Source of the DNA: Escarpia spicata
Lineage: Eukaryota > Annelida > Polychaeta > Sabellida > Siboglinidae
NCBI GenBank assembly: GCA_963995525.1
Contig: OZ023206.1
Span: 49,349,703 to 49,413,702, forward strand
Length of the DNA stretch: 64,000 nucleotides
Direction of reading: 5' to 3'
Positions 11,788-23,328 of the stretch are shown piece after piece. The notes beneath the pieces are model-generated. The model made no database searches. It was not told the DNA's origin and saw only the letters and a list, made by a program, of their open reading frames with translations. A program made the position numbers and the translations under genes. The stretch's first letter is position 1; every line of letters starts with the position of its first letter.

Positions 11788-14215
11788 TGTATTTAGACAT
11801 CATCATAACTTTTGGCACAGAACATTCAACGTAATAACTAATCCCTAGCTTGCTGTAGTCTGTATATTTGATAGCACACCCCATACAGTGCCCTTGCATT
11901 TAGAGGACTCCCAGTAAAACATTTATTGGCCTAAAGGTGATGGTAATTATGCAACGATATAGGCTGCTTTTATTGCTTTGTAGAATGTTATACTAGTATA
12001 AATTATAGCAGGAATGTATAACTTGTGTCAGTTGATATTTGCTAGTTTGAATGCATAACGATCAATATAAGAAACTATTTAGACACTGTCATTCATGTTT
12101 GTATTATATTGGGTTAATGAAAACAACGAATGTGCTTGCTAAGAGTTTGTTAAATAAACACTCATAATTAATGTAATTATATCAAAATTATTTATAATTG
12201 ATCGTACAATTATGATTTATGTCCTCCCATAAAAACACATCGAGATACAGGAGTCGTTATATGAATATAGGAAAAAACTTACATATGAACCTATTACCTA
12301 TACATATGCATATGCAACTATTCAGTTGAAGGAAGACCGATATGAGCCATTATTGTTTTAATGTAGGTAATGGAAAGTTCTGCTAAAAGAAGAAAAGGTG
12401 TTCATGTAAATTACAAATTAGTCACCAGATTCAATGCATATGGCCGGTATATCTGGATAAAATGTCAATGCATACGAGGGAAGTCACGAAAAATGGAACA
12501 CTTTCAATTTCTAAACTGTTGAGCTATAAAAATATCCCATTTTTTTTATTTTTGGTTGTGGATAAAACATGGACTTGACTGTCAGGAAAGACCACTTAAC
12601 CAAGTTTCATCAACATATTTGATATTTGAAGACTTAAAATATGGGCATTTAGTTATATTAATGTAAAAACGTTTGACAACAGCATTTCAAAGCTAAAAAC
12701 AAAAATTACAGGGAGATATGGAGGCCTCCTTTTTGACTAAATTGATTATATACCCCAATGTATATTTGGGTGAAAAACTAACTCTGTACTTTCAGCCATT
12801 CCTGAGTTATTGATGTGAGAAGAAGTTTTGGCGATAGGAGTACTTGAGTCTCTCTGAAGAAAGGAAATGAGCTAAATTAACATTAAACAAATACGTTTCT
12901 GCTACAGAACCCTTCCTCAGTTGATTTCTATAAAAAAAATGTTTTCAAACATTATAAGTCATAGAATTTTTTCTTTTTTTTAAACTGTGAACAAACTTCC
13001 ATTCCCTTGTTTCGCGTCTGTCACGCACTATTTTCCAAAAAAGTAAGAAGGAAAACAAAATATGCCATGTACAGTGGTTGACCTATTTTCAATTCACAAA
13101 TTCAAACATTTTAATCAGTGAATTTCAGTTAACAAACTAATTAATAAATTCCGACCCTCAATACGTCGCTTCTATCACCGAGTGAATGGCGAAAATTGTC
13201 TTTGTTACCATGGAAATGGGGGTCTGAGACTGGGTGAAAAAAAATACAGTATATTTTTACTCACTAGGACCCACTCTATCCTTTGGACAGACAAAATTGC
13301 ACTATTTGCATGAATTAAAAATAGTCCCACACGCGAAACAAAATTGCGAATGATCTATTTGATAATTTTTTATAATAAACACCAGGCAATAAGTAATATT
13401 CTACTTATCACGTTGGTACACTTTCAACCCTATATCACAACATCATATAAGGATAAAAATAGTTTAGGAAAGAAATGTTTCACTCCCAGTTGTTAGACGA
13501 GTGTTCTATTTTTCGTGTATCAAGGTGTCGAAAACATTTTCTAACTTTAGATTGTTTCTTTTCCCAGGAACCTGTAATCTAAGTACATTATCTGTGAACC
13601 TACAAAATACGCTGAAATTATATCGTGTTTATTAATGTCTACCAGAATATTTTATCATCTGATATTGTCCATTGCATGGTAATGGTAACCTATATGTATA
13701 TATATGTACATGTATATATATATATATATATGCCATGGAAGACATTGTGCTGTGCAGGCATATGTGGATCCGCACGTGGCTCTTGAGCCCTCTGCATATA
13801 TGTATACATTGAGGATCTAAACAGCAATTACTCAAGTATTAATGTATACATACAATACAAATTAAATTTCAGTATGGTTGTATGAATGACCAGGCGGAAT
13901 AGATGCTGGGATGATGTATGATGTGCAGCGAATACAAACCATGTTTTGTAGAAGTCATCAAGCTGTCTTTATTAATCCCAAACTGATAACATCAAAGCTT
14001 TTCTTCCATGAGAGATTTATTCTGAAATGTCAGGAACAACAATCATAATGTTGCTTATACAACGTTATATGAAGCAGAGAACACCAATTGTGATGTCTTT
14101 ATGATATTATATCAACAACAGAATATAATTGTGTTATAAAATGTAGACATATATGCAGAGGGCTCAGGAGCCACGTGCGGATCCACATATGTCTGCACAG
14201 CACAATGTCTTCCAT

Positions 14216-14292
<77 letters not shown>

Positions 14293-14293
14293 G

Positions 14294-14325
<32 letters not shown>

Positions 14326-16250
14326 GGTTACCATTACCATGCAAAGGACAATAGCAGATGATAAAATATCTGGTAGACATTAATATATACGATATAATTT
14401 CAGCTTGTTTGGTTAGATTCACAGATAATGTACTTAGATTACAGGTTCCTGGGAAAAGAAACAATGTAAATTTAGAAAATGTTTTCGACACCTTGATACA
14501 CAAACAATAGAACACTCTTGTAAAAAGTGGGAATGAAACATGTCTTTCCTAAACTAATTTTGTCCTTATATGATGTTGTAATATAGGGTTGAAAGTGTAC
14601 CAAAGTGATAAGTAGAATATTACTTATTGCCTGGTGTTTATTATTTAAAATGATCAAATAGATCATTCGCAATTTTATTTCGCGTCTATGGAACTATTTT
14701 TAATTCATACAAATAGTGCAATTTTGTCTGTCCAAAGGATAGATTTGGTCTTAGTGAGTAAAAATATACTGTATTTTTTCACCCAGTCTCAGACCCCCAT
14801 TTCCATGGTAACAAAGAACATGTCCGCCATTTACACGGTGATATAAGCGACGTATTGAGGGTCAGAATTTATTAATTAGTTTGTTAACTGCAATTCACTG
14901 ATTCAAATGTTTGAATTTGTGAATTGAAAATAGGTCAAGCACTGTACATGGCATATTTTGTTTTCCTTCTTATTTTGGGGAAAATAGTGCGTGACAGACG
15001 CGACACAAGGGGATGTAATTTTGTTCACAGTTTTCAAAAAATAAATTGTCTATGACATATAATGTTTGTAAACAAGTATTTCTATAAATCAACTGAGGAA
15101 GGGTTCTGTAGCAGAAACGTATTTGTTTAATTTTAATTTAGCTCATTTCCTTTCTTGAAAGAGACTCAAGTACTCCTATCGCCAAAACTTCTGTCTTCTG
15201 AAAAACAAAAGGTTCTCACGTCAATAACTTAGCAAATGATGGAAGTACAGAGTTATTTTTGTTACCCAAATATACATTGGGGTATATAATCAAAATAACA
15301 AAAAGGAGGCCTCCATACCTCCCTGTAATTTTTGTTTTTAGCATTGAAATGCTGTTGTCAAACGTTTTTATATTAATATAACTAAATGCCCCCATTTTAA
15401 GTCTTCAAATATCTACATAAGTGGCAATTTTGATGATGAAGTGGTCTTTCTTGACAATAAAGTCCATGTTTTATTCATACAAAAATTTATAAAAATGATA
15501 TATTTTTATAGCTAAGATTTTAGAAAATGAAAGTGTTCCATTTTTCGTGACTTCCCTCATGTACATTGACATTTTATCCAGATATACCGGCCATATGCAT
15601 TGAATCTGGTGACTAATATGTAATTTACCTGAGCACCTTTTTTGTTTTAGCAGAACTTTCCATTATCTACATTAAAACAATAATGTAAACACATGTGGCT
15701 CATATCGGTCTTTCTTTAAGCGAATAGACGCATATTCATATGTATAGGTTCATATGTTGGGTAGTTCTTATATGCATATAACTACTCCTGTATCTCGATG
15801 TGTTTTTTGTGGGAGGACATAACTATTAATTGTACGATCAATGATAAATAATTTGATATAATTATACTAATTATGAGAGTTTATTTTAAAAACTCTTAGC
15901 AAGCACATTCGTTGTTTTCATTAACCCAATTTAATTTCACAAAAGTTTAAATACAAACATGAATGGCAGTGTCTAACTATTTTCTCATATTAATCGTTAT
16001 GCATTCAAACTAGCAAATATCAACTGACACAAGTTATACATTCCTGTAATTTATACTAGTATAACATTCTACAAAGCAGTAAAAGCAGCGTATAACACTG
16101 CATAATTACCATCACCTTTAGGCTAATAAATGCTTTTACTGAGAGGCCTCTAAATGGGGTGTGCTATCAAATATAGAGTCTACAGCAAGCTAGGGATTAG
16201 TCATTACGTTGAATGTTCTGTGCCCAAAGTTATGATTATGTCTAAATACA
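11788..16250. repeat. 4.5-kb inverted repeat (fold-back), about 2-kb arms
   Basis: Left arm about 11,788-13,813, right arm about 14,142-16,250, spacer about 330 bp. The outermost pairing is TGTATTTAGAC (11,788-11,798) with GTCTAAATACA (16,240-16,250). Further matched blocks: 12,440-12,500 with 15,530-15,600, and 13,738-13,805 with 14,146-14,220. By eye the arms are roughly 85-95% alike, with small indels and unequal (TA)n tracts next to the spacer (13,690-13,730 and 14,218-14,330). No ORF with a known motif, and no clear target duplication. Could be a fold-back transposon or a segmental inverted duplication. Confidence 0.85.
14218..14330. repeat. (TA)n microsatellite in right arm of fold-back
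   Basis: More than 100 bp of nearly pure TA/TATATACA. The left-arm counterpart at about 13,690-13,730 is much shorter, showing unequal growth after the inverted duplication. Confidence 0.9.
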
Positions 16251-17125
16251 GTAAAAAGTATAGGTACGTTCTTATATAGCGTTGTGTCCAATCCAGGTGA
16301 GTGTTCAAAGCGCTATACACGTGAATCCTTGGTAGTTCTGTCCAATCGAGCATCATTTCGACTTCTCCAAGAAGTACACAGCTACGCTTCAAATACAGCG
16401 CAAGCACAACTCGTAAACAAATACCCACCACTGTGTGTAGTGATGTACTCATTTATAAAGCTAACAGAATAGCTACAACATGTAGTGAACGTTCTTGTCC
16501 ATCGTTCGAATCTGAATCAAAATTATTCTATCTCAGAATTTCTCGAAAGTGAGTCCGTTGCTCAAACTAATAGGCCGCTGCGCCCCACAAAAAGGAAGTA
16601 ACGAAAACAACACAAATAACCGAAGACATTAGCTAACAAAAAATTCTGCGATCTTTTACTTTCGGACCTAAACATGAAAATGACAACCTACAGCTGCCAA
16701 ACTTCCCCTCACATATCTTACATACATATACACATAAAGATACATGTCTCCATTAAATACCTTATTAATAATTATTAGTATCCATGCCTCTTTTAGTCTA
16801 TTTTGGGAATAGGGGAGACGGATTAGTCTATGTTTTACTTTAGTAAAGGGGTGCTTGGGTTGTAAGGCCGAACGTATTTCACGCGCTTTCATTTGGGGTT
16901 GCTTGTGTCGCCTTCTGATTTGATATTTAAAAAAATAATGTCAAGGAAATAAAAACAAGGCATTAGCTAAAATGCGTTTTCCATGTGTACATCTAGTTTA
17001 ACATTGTATGTAACATTTGAGAACATTAAATAAATACATGTGTAGCATCAATTCAATTAAAAACCCGTCTGTTTAACGATTCCCGCGGAATAATTTTTTT
17101 TAATGAGCTAGGCGATCACGTGGTA
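16251..17125. other. No gene recognised
   Basis: No recognisable gene, RNA or array. Short frames only. Confidence 0.6.
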
Positions 17126-17226
17126 TCGTGACGTCACATATGAGCCATACTCGCATCAGGCCGACCCTTTCCATGCATTCAGAGCATGTTTACAAGGATA
17201 GCATCTGGGTCGAAACGAGTTTCAGA

Positions 17227-17478
17227 ATGAGTTATTGTGCAATATTCCGATGTAATTCAAACACTAGTCATCATACAGGAACAAGCAGTTATTATACGGT
17301 TCCACATCAACTCAATTTTATTCAAAACAATGAATGCGAATGGGCCTACAAGTCGACTAGGTTTCGCAAAGCTTCTGCTCGTTTTCAGAATAATTATATC
17401 GAATGCAACCAACGGGAGATAATCCACACCAATACACATACGCAGCAAACATATATTGTATCCAGCTACAGAAAGTAG
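17227..17478 (+). CDS. Uncharacterised repeated ORF (module copy 1)
   Basis: An 83-residue frame starting with M-S-Y-C-A-I-F-R-C. The same frame recurs at 45,134-45,385 and, on the minus strand, at the right window edge, with most changes conservative, so it was probably coding. An N-terminal C-x4-C pair and a nearby aromatic/Pro segment faintly recall a THAP zinc finger, but the second C-x2-H pair is not visible; I treat the family as unknown. It sits about 0.6 kb upstream of a Crypton exon and about 100 bp upstream of a tRNA-like sequence. Its 5' half is repeated in inverted orientation at 17,662-17,812. Confidence 0.35.
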   Translation: MSYCAIFRCNSNTSHHTGTSSYYTVPHQLNFIQNNECEWAYKSTRFRKASARFQNNYIECNQREIIHTNTHTQQTYIVSSYRK

Positions 17479-17573
17479 CGTGTATAATCTCATAATATCA
17501 CTAGAATATCGATATATAAAGGAGGAGCTGTGCAATTTATCATAACAACTTAAATCTGTCAGTGAATTTCCGT

Positions 17574-17652
17574 CGATGTCGCTAGCTCAGTTGGTAGATG
17601 CGTTGGTTTCTGGTCATTTATTTTACAATCGAGCGACGCCGGTTCAATCCTG
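17574..17652 (+). ncRNA. tRNA-like / tRNA-derived SINE head (copy 1)
   Basis: Contains a Pol III A box (TAGCTCAGTTGGTAGA) and B box (GGTTCAATCC) at tRNA-like spacing. A full cloverleaf does not form: the T stem is poor and the anticodon region is AT-rich. Two more copies lie at 45,479-45,562 (+) and 63,590-63,676 (-). A tRNA pseudogene or the head of a SINE carried within the module fits best. Confidence 0.6.
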
Positions 17653-17661
17653 ACACAAAAT

Positions 17662-17812
17662 GATGACTAGTGTTTATATTATATCGGAATATCGCACAAT
17701 AACTAATTTTAACGATCGTTTCAACCCAAAAAGCTATCCTTGTAAACATGCTCTGAATGCACGGAAAGGTTCGGCCTGATGCAAGTATGGGTCATATGTG
17801 GCGTCACATCTC
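17662..17812 (-). repeat. Inverted partial copy of the 17.13-kb ORF 5' region
   Basis: Reverse complement of roughly 17,128-17,275 (the leader and first codons of the uncharacterised ORF), placed immediately after the tRNA-like sequence. It makes a local inverted repeat around the tRNA-like unit that the 45-kb copy lacks. Confidence 0.7.
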
Positions 17813-18019
17813 GGCATCCCGAAAAGCACGCCAAACATATACATATTCGAAAATGTTCGGCTGCACAGCATAAAATGAGGAATTTCTAATTCATTGTAAC
17901 AAATTGTTTGGCTTTGTGAAAATAGATAGCGGGATGCAATATAATATTAATTCAAGCAATAGGTGTATTTATTCCCTATCAGGAACATGTTAAAGCTGGT
18001 GTGTGTGTCTTTCATTCAG

Positions 18020-18450
18020 AAATTCCACTCTCGCTACTGAACTCCATGTGGTTTGTAATAACAATGTTTCTGGGACTGAGAGGCAGAGATGAACACTTCA
18101 GACAGAAGGGAAGTACGTTGAATTAACTGAGTGGACAACCAAAACCAGGACGGGGACCAAAACCAAAGACAGGAGGGCTTATAATCCCAACATGTTTCAT
18201 TCTCCCATTCAAAGCGTTCTTCCATATTATAGCAAGATAAAAAAAATTATGATAAGATTGTATCGTTCAAAACAATAATGATAGTGATAATAATATTAAT
18301 AATGATGATAATAAAACAGTAATATTAATAATAATAATAACAATAAATCTTTCGACTTCTCCCACAAATGGCATCCCTCGCTTTCCTGTTATACAGAACT
18401 GTACTGTCAAAGGAGCCGTTTCCATACACTTTGTTAATGGATCGAAATAA
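18020..18450 (+). pseudogene. Crypton-type tyrosine recombinase, copy 1 (deleted)
   Basis: Remains of a two-exon recombinase gene. Exon 1 begins after a splice acceptor (TTTCATTCAG, ending 18,020) and encodes the segment with LGLRGRDEH, where the first Arg of the family's catalytic R-H-R-Y set is expected, followed by a decayed region to about 18,230. An AT-rich intron-like stretch follows, and then only the last about 34 codons of exon 2 (18,349-18,450, ending F-x-N-G-S-K-stop). The whole H-x-x-R...Y half is deleted, so it is inactive. Copies 2 and 3 lie at 19.68-20.7 kb and 43.28-44.84 kb. Confidence 0.7.
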
Positions 18451-18604
18451 GGACGTTGTTTTTATTAAAATAACTTCTGTTCCCAAATTGTAACATACAA
18501 TATTTTTAATATGATCTCATATTGCTTTAAGTTATTTCTAGTGTTAAATAAATAACTTAATTTTAGGAAGCGTTTTGTTGTAGATATGTGATAAATAAGT
18601 TATT

Positions 18605-18714
18605 ACATGTCATGTTCTGTATCACGCCCTGTATCATGTCCCGATGTACCTGTATCAGCCCGAGTCCGAAGGGCTGATACAGGTACGTAGGGGCATGATA
18701 CAGAACTAGACATG
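18605..18714. other. Crypton 3' hairpin, copy 1
   Basis: Perfect 16-bp stem GTACCTGTATCAGCCC (18,646-18,661) with GGGCTGATACAGGTAC (18,671-18,686) and a 9-nt loop, inside a longer imperfect outer stem. It starts about 196 bp after the recombinase stop. The same structure follows the other two copies at 193 and 198 bp. Confidence 0.85.
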
Positions 18715-18715
18715 C

Positions 18716-19290
18716 ATTAATATATATATTTATCATGTTGTAGACAATAATACGTCTCTTTATTCAGGTGGGCCTATGCATTAACAATTAGCCTACTTGA
18801 AAACCTTTTTCCAGGAATCTCGTGCCTACAGTAAGATATGAGAAATCAGGCTGTTCATGTCACGTCATCCACAAACATTGTAAGGCGTCGCACGGACAGA
18901 ACATATCCAAAGAAGCGTTTTTATTGTGAAAATCACATTCCCGAACACTGTTTTCTACATGTGTCGCATTTGAAACATTTCACATCGGTACCATACCCAT
19001 AAACAACTATATTTAACACACTACTGTTTCTGATCTAATGTCCACACGTAACCCACCTTAAATGTGATATGCGTATGTCAACATGTTTCTTTCCTGAACC
19101 ATTCTTTAAAAATTACTATCCCCCACATATTATATCTAAATTGTGTGTTAACATTACGAGCTCGCATGTCTGACTTAAAATTGTAACTTGTTGTGAACAG
19201 GAAGCAACAAGTATCACGTCGGATCCGGTTCATAACGAGAACAGCCACGTGATTTCAAATCGCTACTGTACGCAAACTGGGCCCCACCGA
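18716..19290. other. Intergenic, shared flank of zinc-finger genes
   Basis: No gene. The segment at about 19,070-19,260 (reverse strand) is similar to the DNA downstream of the zinc-finger gene at 42.59-42.78 kb and to 61.58-61.74 kb, so it belongs to the duplicated module. Confidence 0.6.
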
Positions 19291-19292
19291 TA

Positions 19293-19667
19293 TCACATCA
19301 GTTTCTCCCCGGTGTGTATACGGACATGCTTCTTCAGAATTCCACTTGCGGAGAATTGTGCACCACAGGTATGACATTTGTAGGTTTTCTCCCCCGTATG
19401 AATACGGACATGCGTCTTCAGATTTTCACTTTGTGAGAATTGTGCTCCGCAGGTATCACATTTGTAAGGTTTCTCCCCGGTGTGGATAAAGACATGCGTC
19501 TTCAATTGACCACTTTTTGAGTACTGTACACCACACGTATCACATGTGTAAGGTTTCTCCCCGGTGTGGATACGGACATGCGTCTGCAGACCTCCACTTT
19601 GTGAGAATTGTGCTCCACACGCGTCTTCAAATGACCACTTTTTATAACTGTACACCACACGTGTCAC
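19293..19667 (-). pseudogene. C2H2 zinc-finger array, short copy (four fingers)
   Basis: Minus-strand frame with one broken and three intact Kruppel-type fingers of the form C-x2-C-x12-H-x3-H joined by TGEKPY linkers, ending in GEKLM-stop exactly like the arrays at 21.07 and 41.7 kb. The N-terminal side is truncated: upstream of the first finger the frame dissolves into a finger-like remnant and then into Crypton copy 2. A sequence-specific DNA-binding protein would be the family role. Here it is probably a fragment left by module duplication. Confidence 0.75.
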
Positions 19668-19680
19668 ATTTATAAGGACT

Positions 19681-20705
19681 AGGACTGAGAGGCAGAGATG
19701 AACACTTCAGACAGAAGGGAAGTATGTTGAATTTACTGAGTTGACAACCAAAACTAGGAAGGGGATCAACACCAAAGACAGGAGGGCTTATAATCCCAAG
19801 ATGTTTCAGTCTCTCATTCAAAGCGTGCTTCTATGTTATAGCAAGATAAACACATTGATGATCAGATTGTATCGTTCAAAGCAATAATGATAATAATATT
19901 AATAATGATGATAATGATAGTAATAAAAACAGTAATATTAATAATAATAACAATAACGAGTTCTTGCAGATGATCCCCTATGTCCCGTTAGGGTGTACTG
20001 GGAATGTAGGAGAAAGAGACCCATGGAGGCTTTGGTTCCTGGAAGTAGGGTGTAGTTCGCACTGAACACCGAGTGGAAGGAGACGGGCTTATGGTACAAA
20101 CAAGCACCGAAGAGCAAAAACAGACTGGGTTACTCGGCAGATCAATGTGTGAACGAGCAGGGCTGACTGCGAGGCATACCAATCAGTGTACGCAGAACAG
20201 CAGTTCCGAATCTGTTGGAAAGAGGGTTGCAAGAAAGAAAAGTGCAGCAATTATGTGAACATAAGAATGTACAGAGCCTGAATACTTACCGCACAAACTC
20301 CTTCAACCAGCAATATGATATGTCATCTACAATATCAACAACGCTAAACAATTCAATAAATTTCAAAACATTTCCAACAATTGATTACAGATCATTCCAA
20401 GCCTTTAAATCTTCAGAATCGACACCAGCGTTTACTGCTCCGCATACGATCACTTCACCTCCTACCACCAACCCTCACCAACTCTGGCTATTAAAGCTAC
20501 ACCACCTGCACAATATTTCGTCGCCACAAGCACACAGTCAATGGACCTGATGGACATTATTAATGATGTTCTCATGGACATTGCGAATGACCCATTCATG
20601 GATCTTTCGACTTCTCCCACAAATATCATCCCTAGCTTTCCTGTTATACAGAACTGTACTTTCAAAGGAGCCGTTACCATACACTTTATTAATGGATCGA
20701 AATAA
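19681..20705 (+). pseudogene. Crypton-type tyrosine recombinase, copy 2
   Basis: Two-exon recombinase. The exon 1 remnant (19,681-19,850) carries the segment after LGLRGR. A roughly 120-bp AT-rich intron ends in TTCTTGCAG at 19,969. Exon 2 encodes the catalytic half: RRRxTEAL-like and YLAL-like segments, MCERAGLTARHTN, then a frame break over the H-x-x-R box, then HKNVQSLNTY with the expected tyrosine, and a Pro/Ser-rich tail ending in QNCTFKGAVTIHF at 20,703. At least two frameshifts (about 20,130-20,250 and 20,400) and a stop break it. Tyrosine recombinases of this type insert by site-specific recombination. It converges on the zinc-finger gene at 21.07-22.16 kb. Confidence 0.75.
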
Positions 20706-20861
20706 GGATGTTGTTTTTATTAAAATAACTTATGTTCCCAAATTGTAACATACAACATTTTAATATGATCCAATATTGCATTAAGTTATTTTGAATATTA
20801 AATAAATAACTTAACTTTAGGAAGCGTTTTGTTGTAGATGTGATAAATAAGTTATTACATG

Positions 20862-20975
20862 TCATGTTCTGTATCACGCCCTGTATCGTGCCCCGATGTA
20901 CCTGTATCAGCCCGAGTCCGAAGGGCTGATACAGGTACGTCGGGGCATGATACAGGGCATGATACAGAACTAGAC
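20862..20975. other. Crypton 3' hairpin, copy 2
   Basis: Stem 20,898-20,913 with 20,923-20,938, identical to copy 1, 9-nt loop, 193 bp after the recombinase stop. Confidence 0.85.
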
Positions 20976-21068
20976 ATGCAATAATATATATACGTCGGCT
21001 CCGGTTCATAACGAGAACAGCCACGTGATTTCAAATCGCTACTGTACGCAAACTGGGCCCAGCCGATA

Positions 21069-22156
<1,088 letters not shown>

Positions 22157-22365
22157 ACAGAAGCATTATTTTCTATTGTGCTGTTGTCCTCAATGCACTA
22201 TTGCTACAAACACATAAACGTGTTATCACTAGTGTACATCACATCTGAAAGATGGTCATTATTCATACTGTTTACGAAGGTGGAACAATATAGTTTCATA
22301 ACAACATCTTGATAACATATTTCCTCATTTGCTTAGGTTCAGACAAACGCACTTCGCCATTTCTT

Positions 22366-22548
22366 GATTTCATATTATAAGCTCCACCCACTTTTAAACC
22401 GCAGCGAAACCGCTATATCTCTACATCGGCGTGGCGTCACAATAACGTACGCCACCCAACGGGTCTAAATTCGTTGCGTTGGTTGCCTACTTCGCGTATG
22501 TCATTTTAGCAGTCGTTTGACAGTGGGTGGAGCTTATACCATGAAATC
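22366..22548. mobile_element. MITE-like element, 27-bp inverted ends
   Basis: About 183 bp, non-coding, bounded by imperfect inverted repeats: 22,366-22,392 (core AAGCTCCACCCACT) and 22,522-22,548 (core AGTGGGTGGAGCTT). No convincing target duplication. Size and ends suit a small non-autonomous DNA transposon. Confidence 0.5.
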
Positions 22549-22551
22549 CGA

Positions 22552-22892
22552 TAGTGGTGCCTCAATCGGTAGATTGGTGAACTGTGTCGACGAAACAACA
22601 TCGTTCGCTAATCAATTTTTTGGTAATACGTAATCTAGCAATTGCACGAACCACGGTCGTGTGGCGAATACTTCGGCAAAACGGCCCCTGTGTCATGGAC
22701 TTGGCAATATGGAGAAGACGCAGACAGAATAATGAGTATCAATAGCATAGCAAGAAACTTATCATTTAATAATTCAACACTGTGATGGCTACGGCCTATC
22801 AATGGACAAACATTGAGTATCTGCGAGCACGCCATGGTGTTTAAATACATGTACTGGTGTAGTTTGTTCTCTGACATTTGGTAAATATTACT
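22552..22892. other. No gene recognised
   Basis: No gene, array or RNA seen up to the 6-bp duplication at 22,893. Confidence 0.6.
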
Positions 22893-22898
22893 ATCACC
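22893..22898. other. Target-site duplication, left (ATCACC)
   Basis: Direct 6-bp repeat abutting the left TIR; its partner is at 31,806-31,811. Confidence 0.75.
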
Positions 22899-23314
22899 AG
22901 TAGTATGTAGAGTCCACATGCCCTCACCCCGCCCCCTTTTAGGCCTAACTCCATGCATAAAAAACGTCCTTATCTTTTTCGGGAACCTGCTTATAAAAAA
23001 AAGATCAAAGGGTTTTGTGTAACCTGAGAGAAATCGGGAACCTACTTATAAAAAACGTGATTGATGGCCTGTCACTTTTGATTGATAATATTAAGGCGCC
23101 ATCTAGCGATTATTCCAGTAATTAGTTTAGCCCTAGCGATCAACGTTAACGGTATATATATATATATATATATATAATTAATTAAATTTAATGAATTAAT
23201 TAATTAATTATAATTAATTAATTAATTATAATTAATTTATTAATTTATTAATTTATCCCTAGCGATCAACGTAGGACCTATCGTTGTGCTTACGTAAGCA
23301 GCGTCCCTAGCGAC
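22899..23314. repeat. Left terminal inverted repeat
   Basis: Matches the reverse complement of 31,346-31,805 with few substitutions outside the (TA)n and TTAA-rich tracts (23,154-23,255), which differ in length. Carries a recurrent subterminal motif CTAGCGAT, including CCCTAGCGATCAACG twice, and a palindrome GCTTACGTAAGC, which look like protein-binding sites. Confidence 0.9.
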
Positions 23315-23328
23315 TAATGAAAGACATT

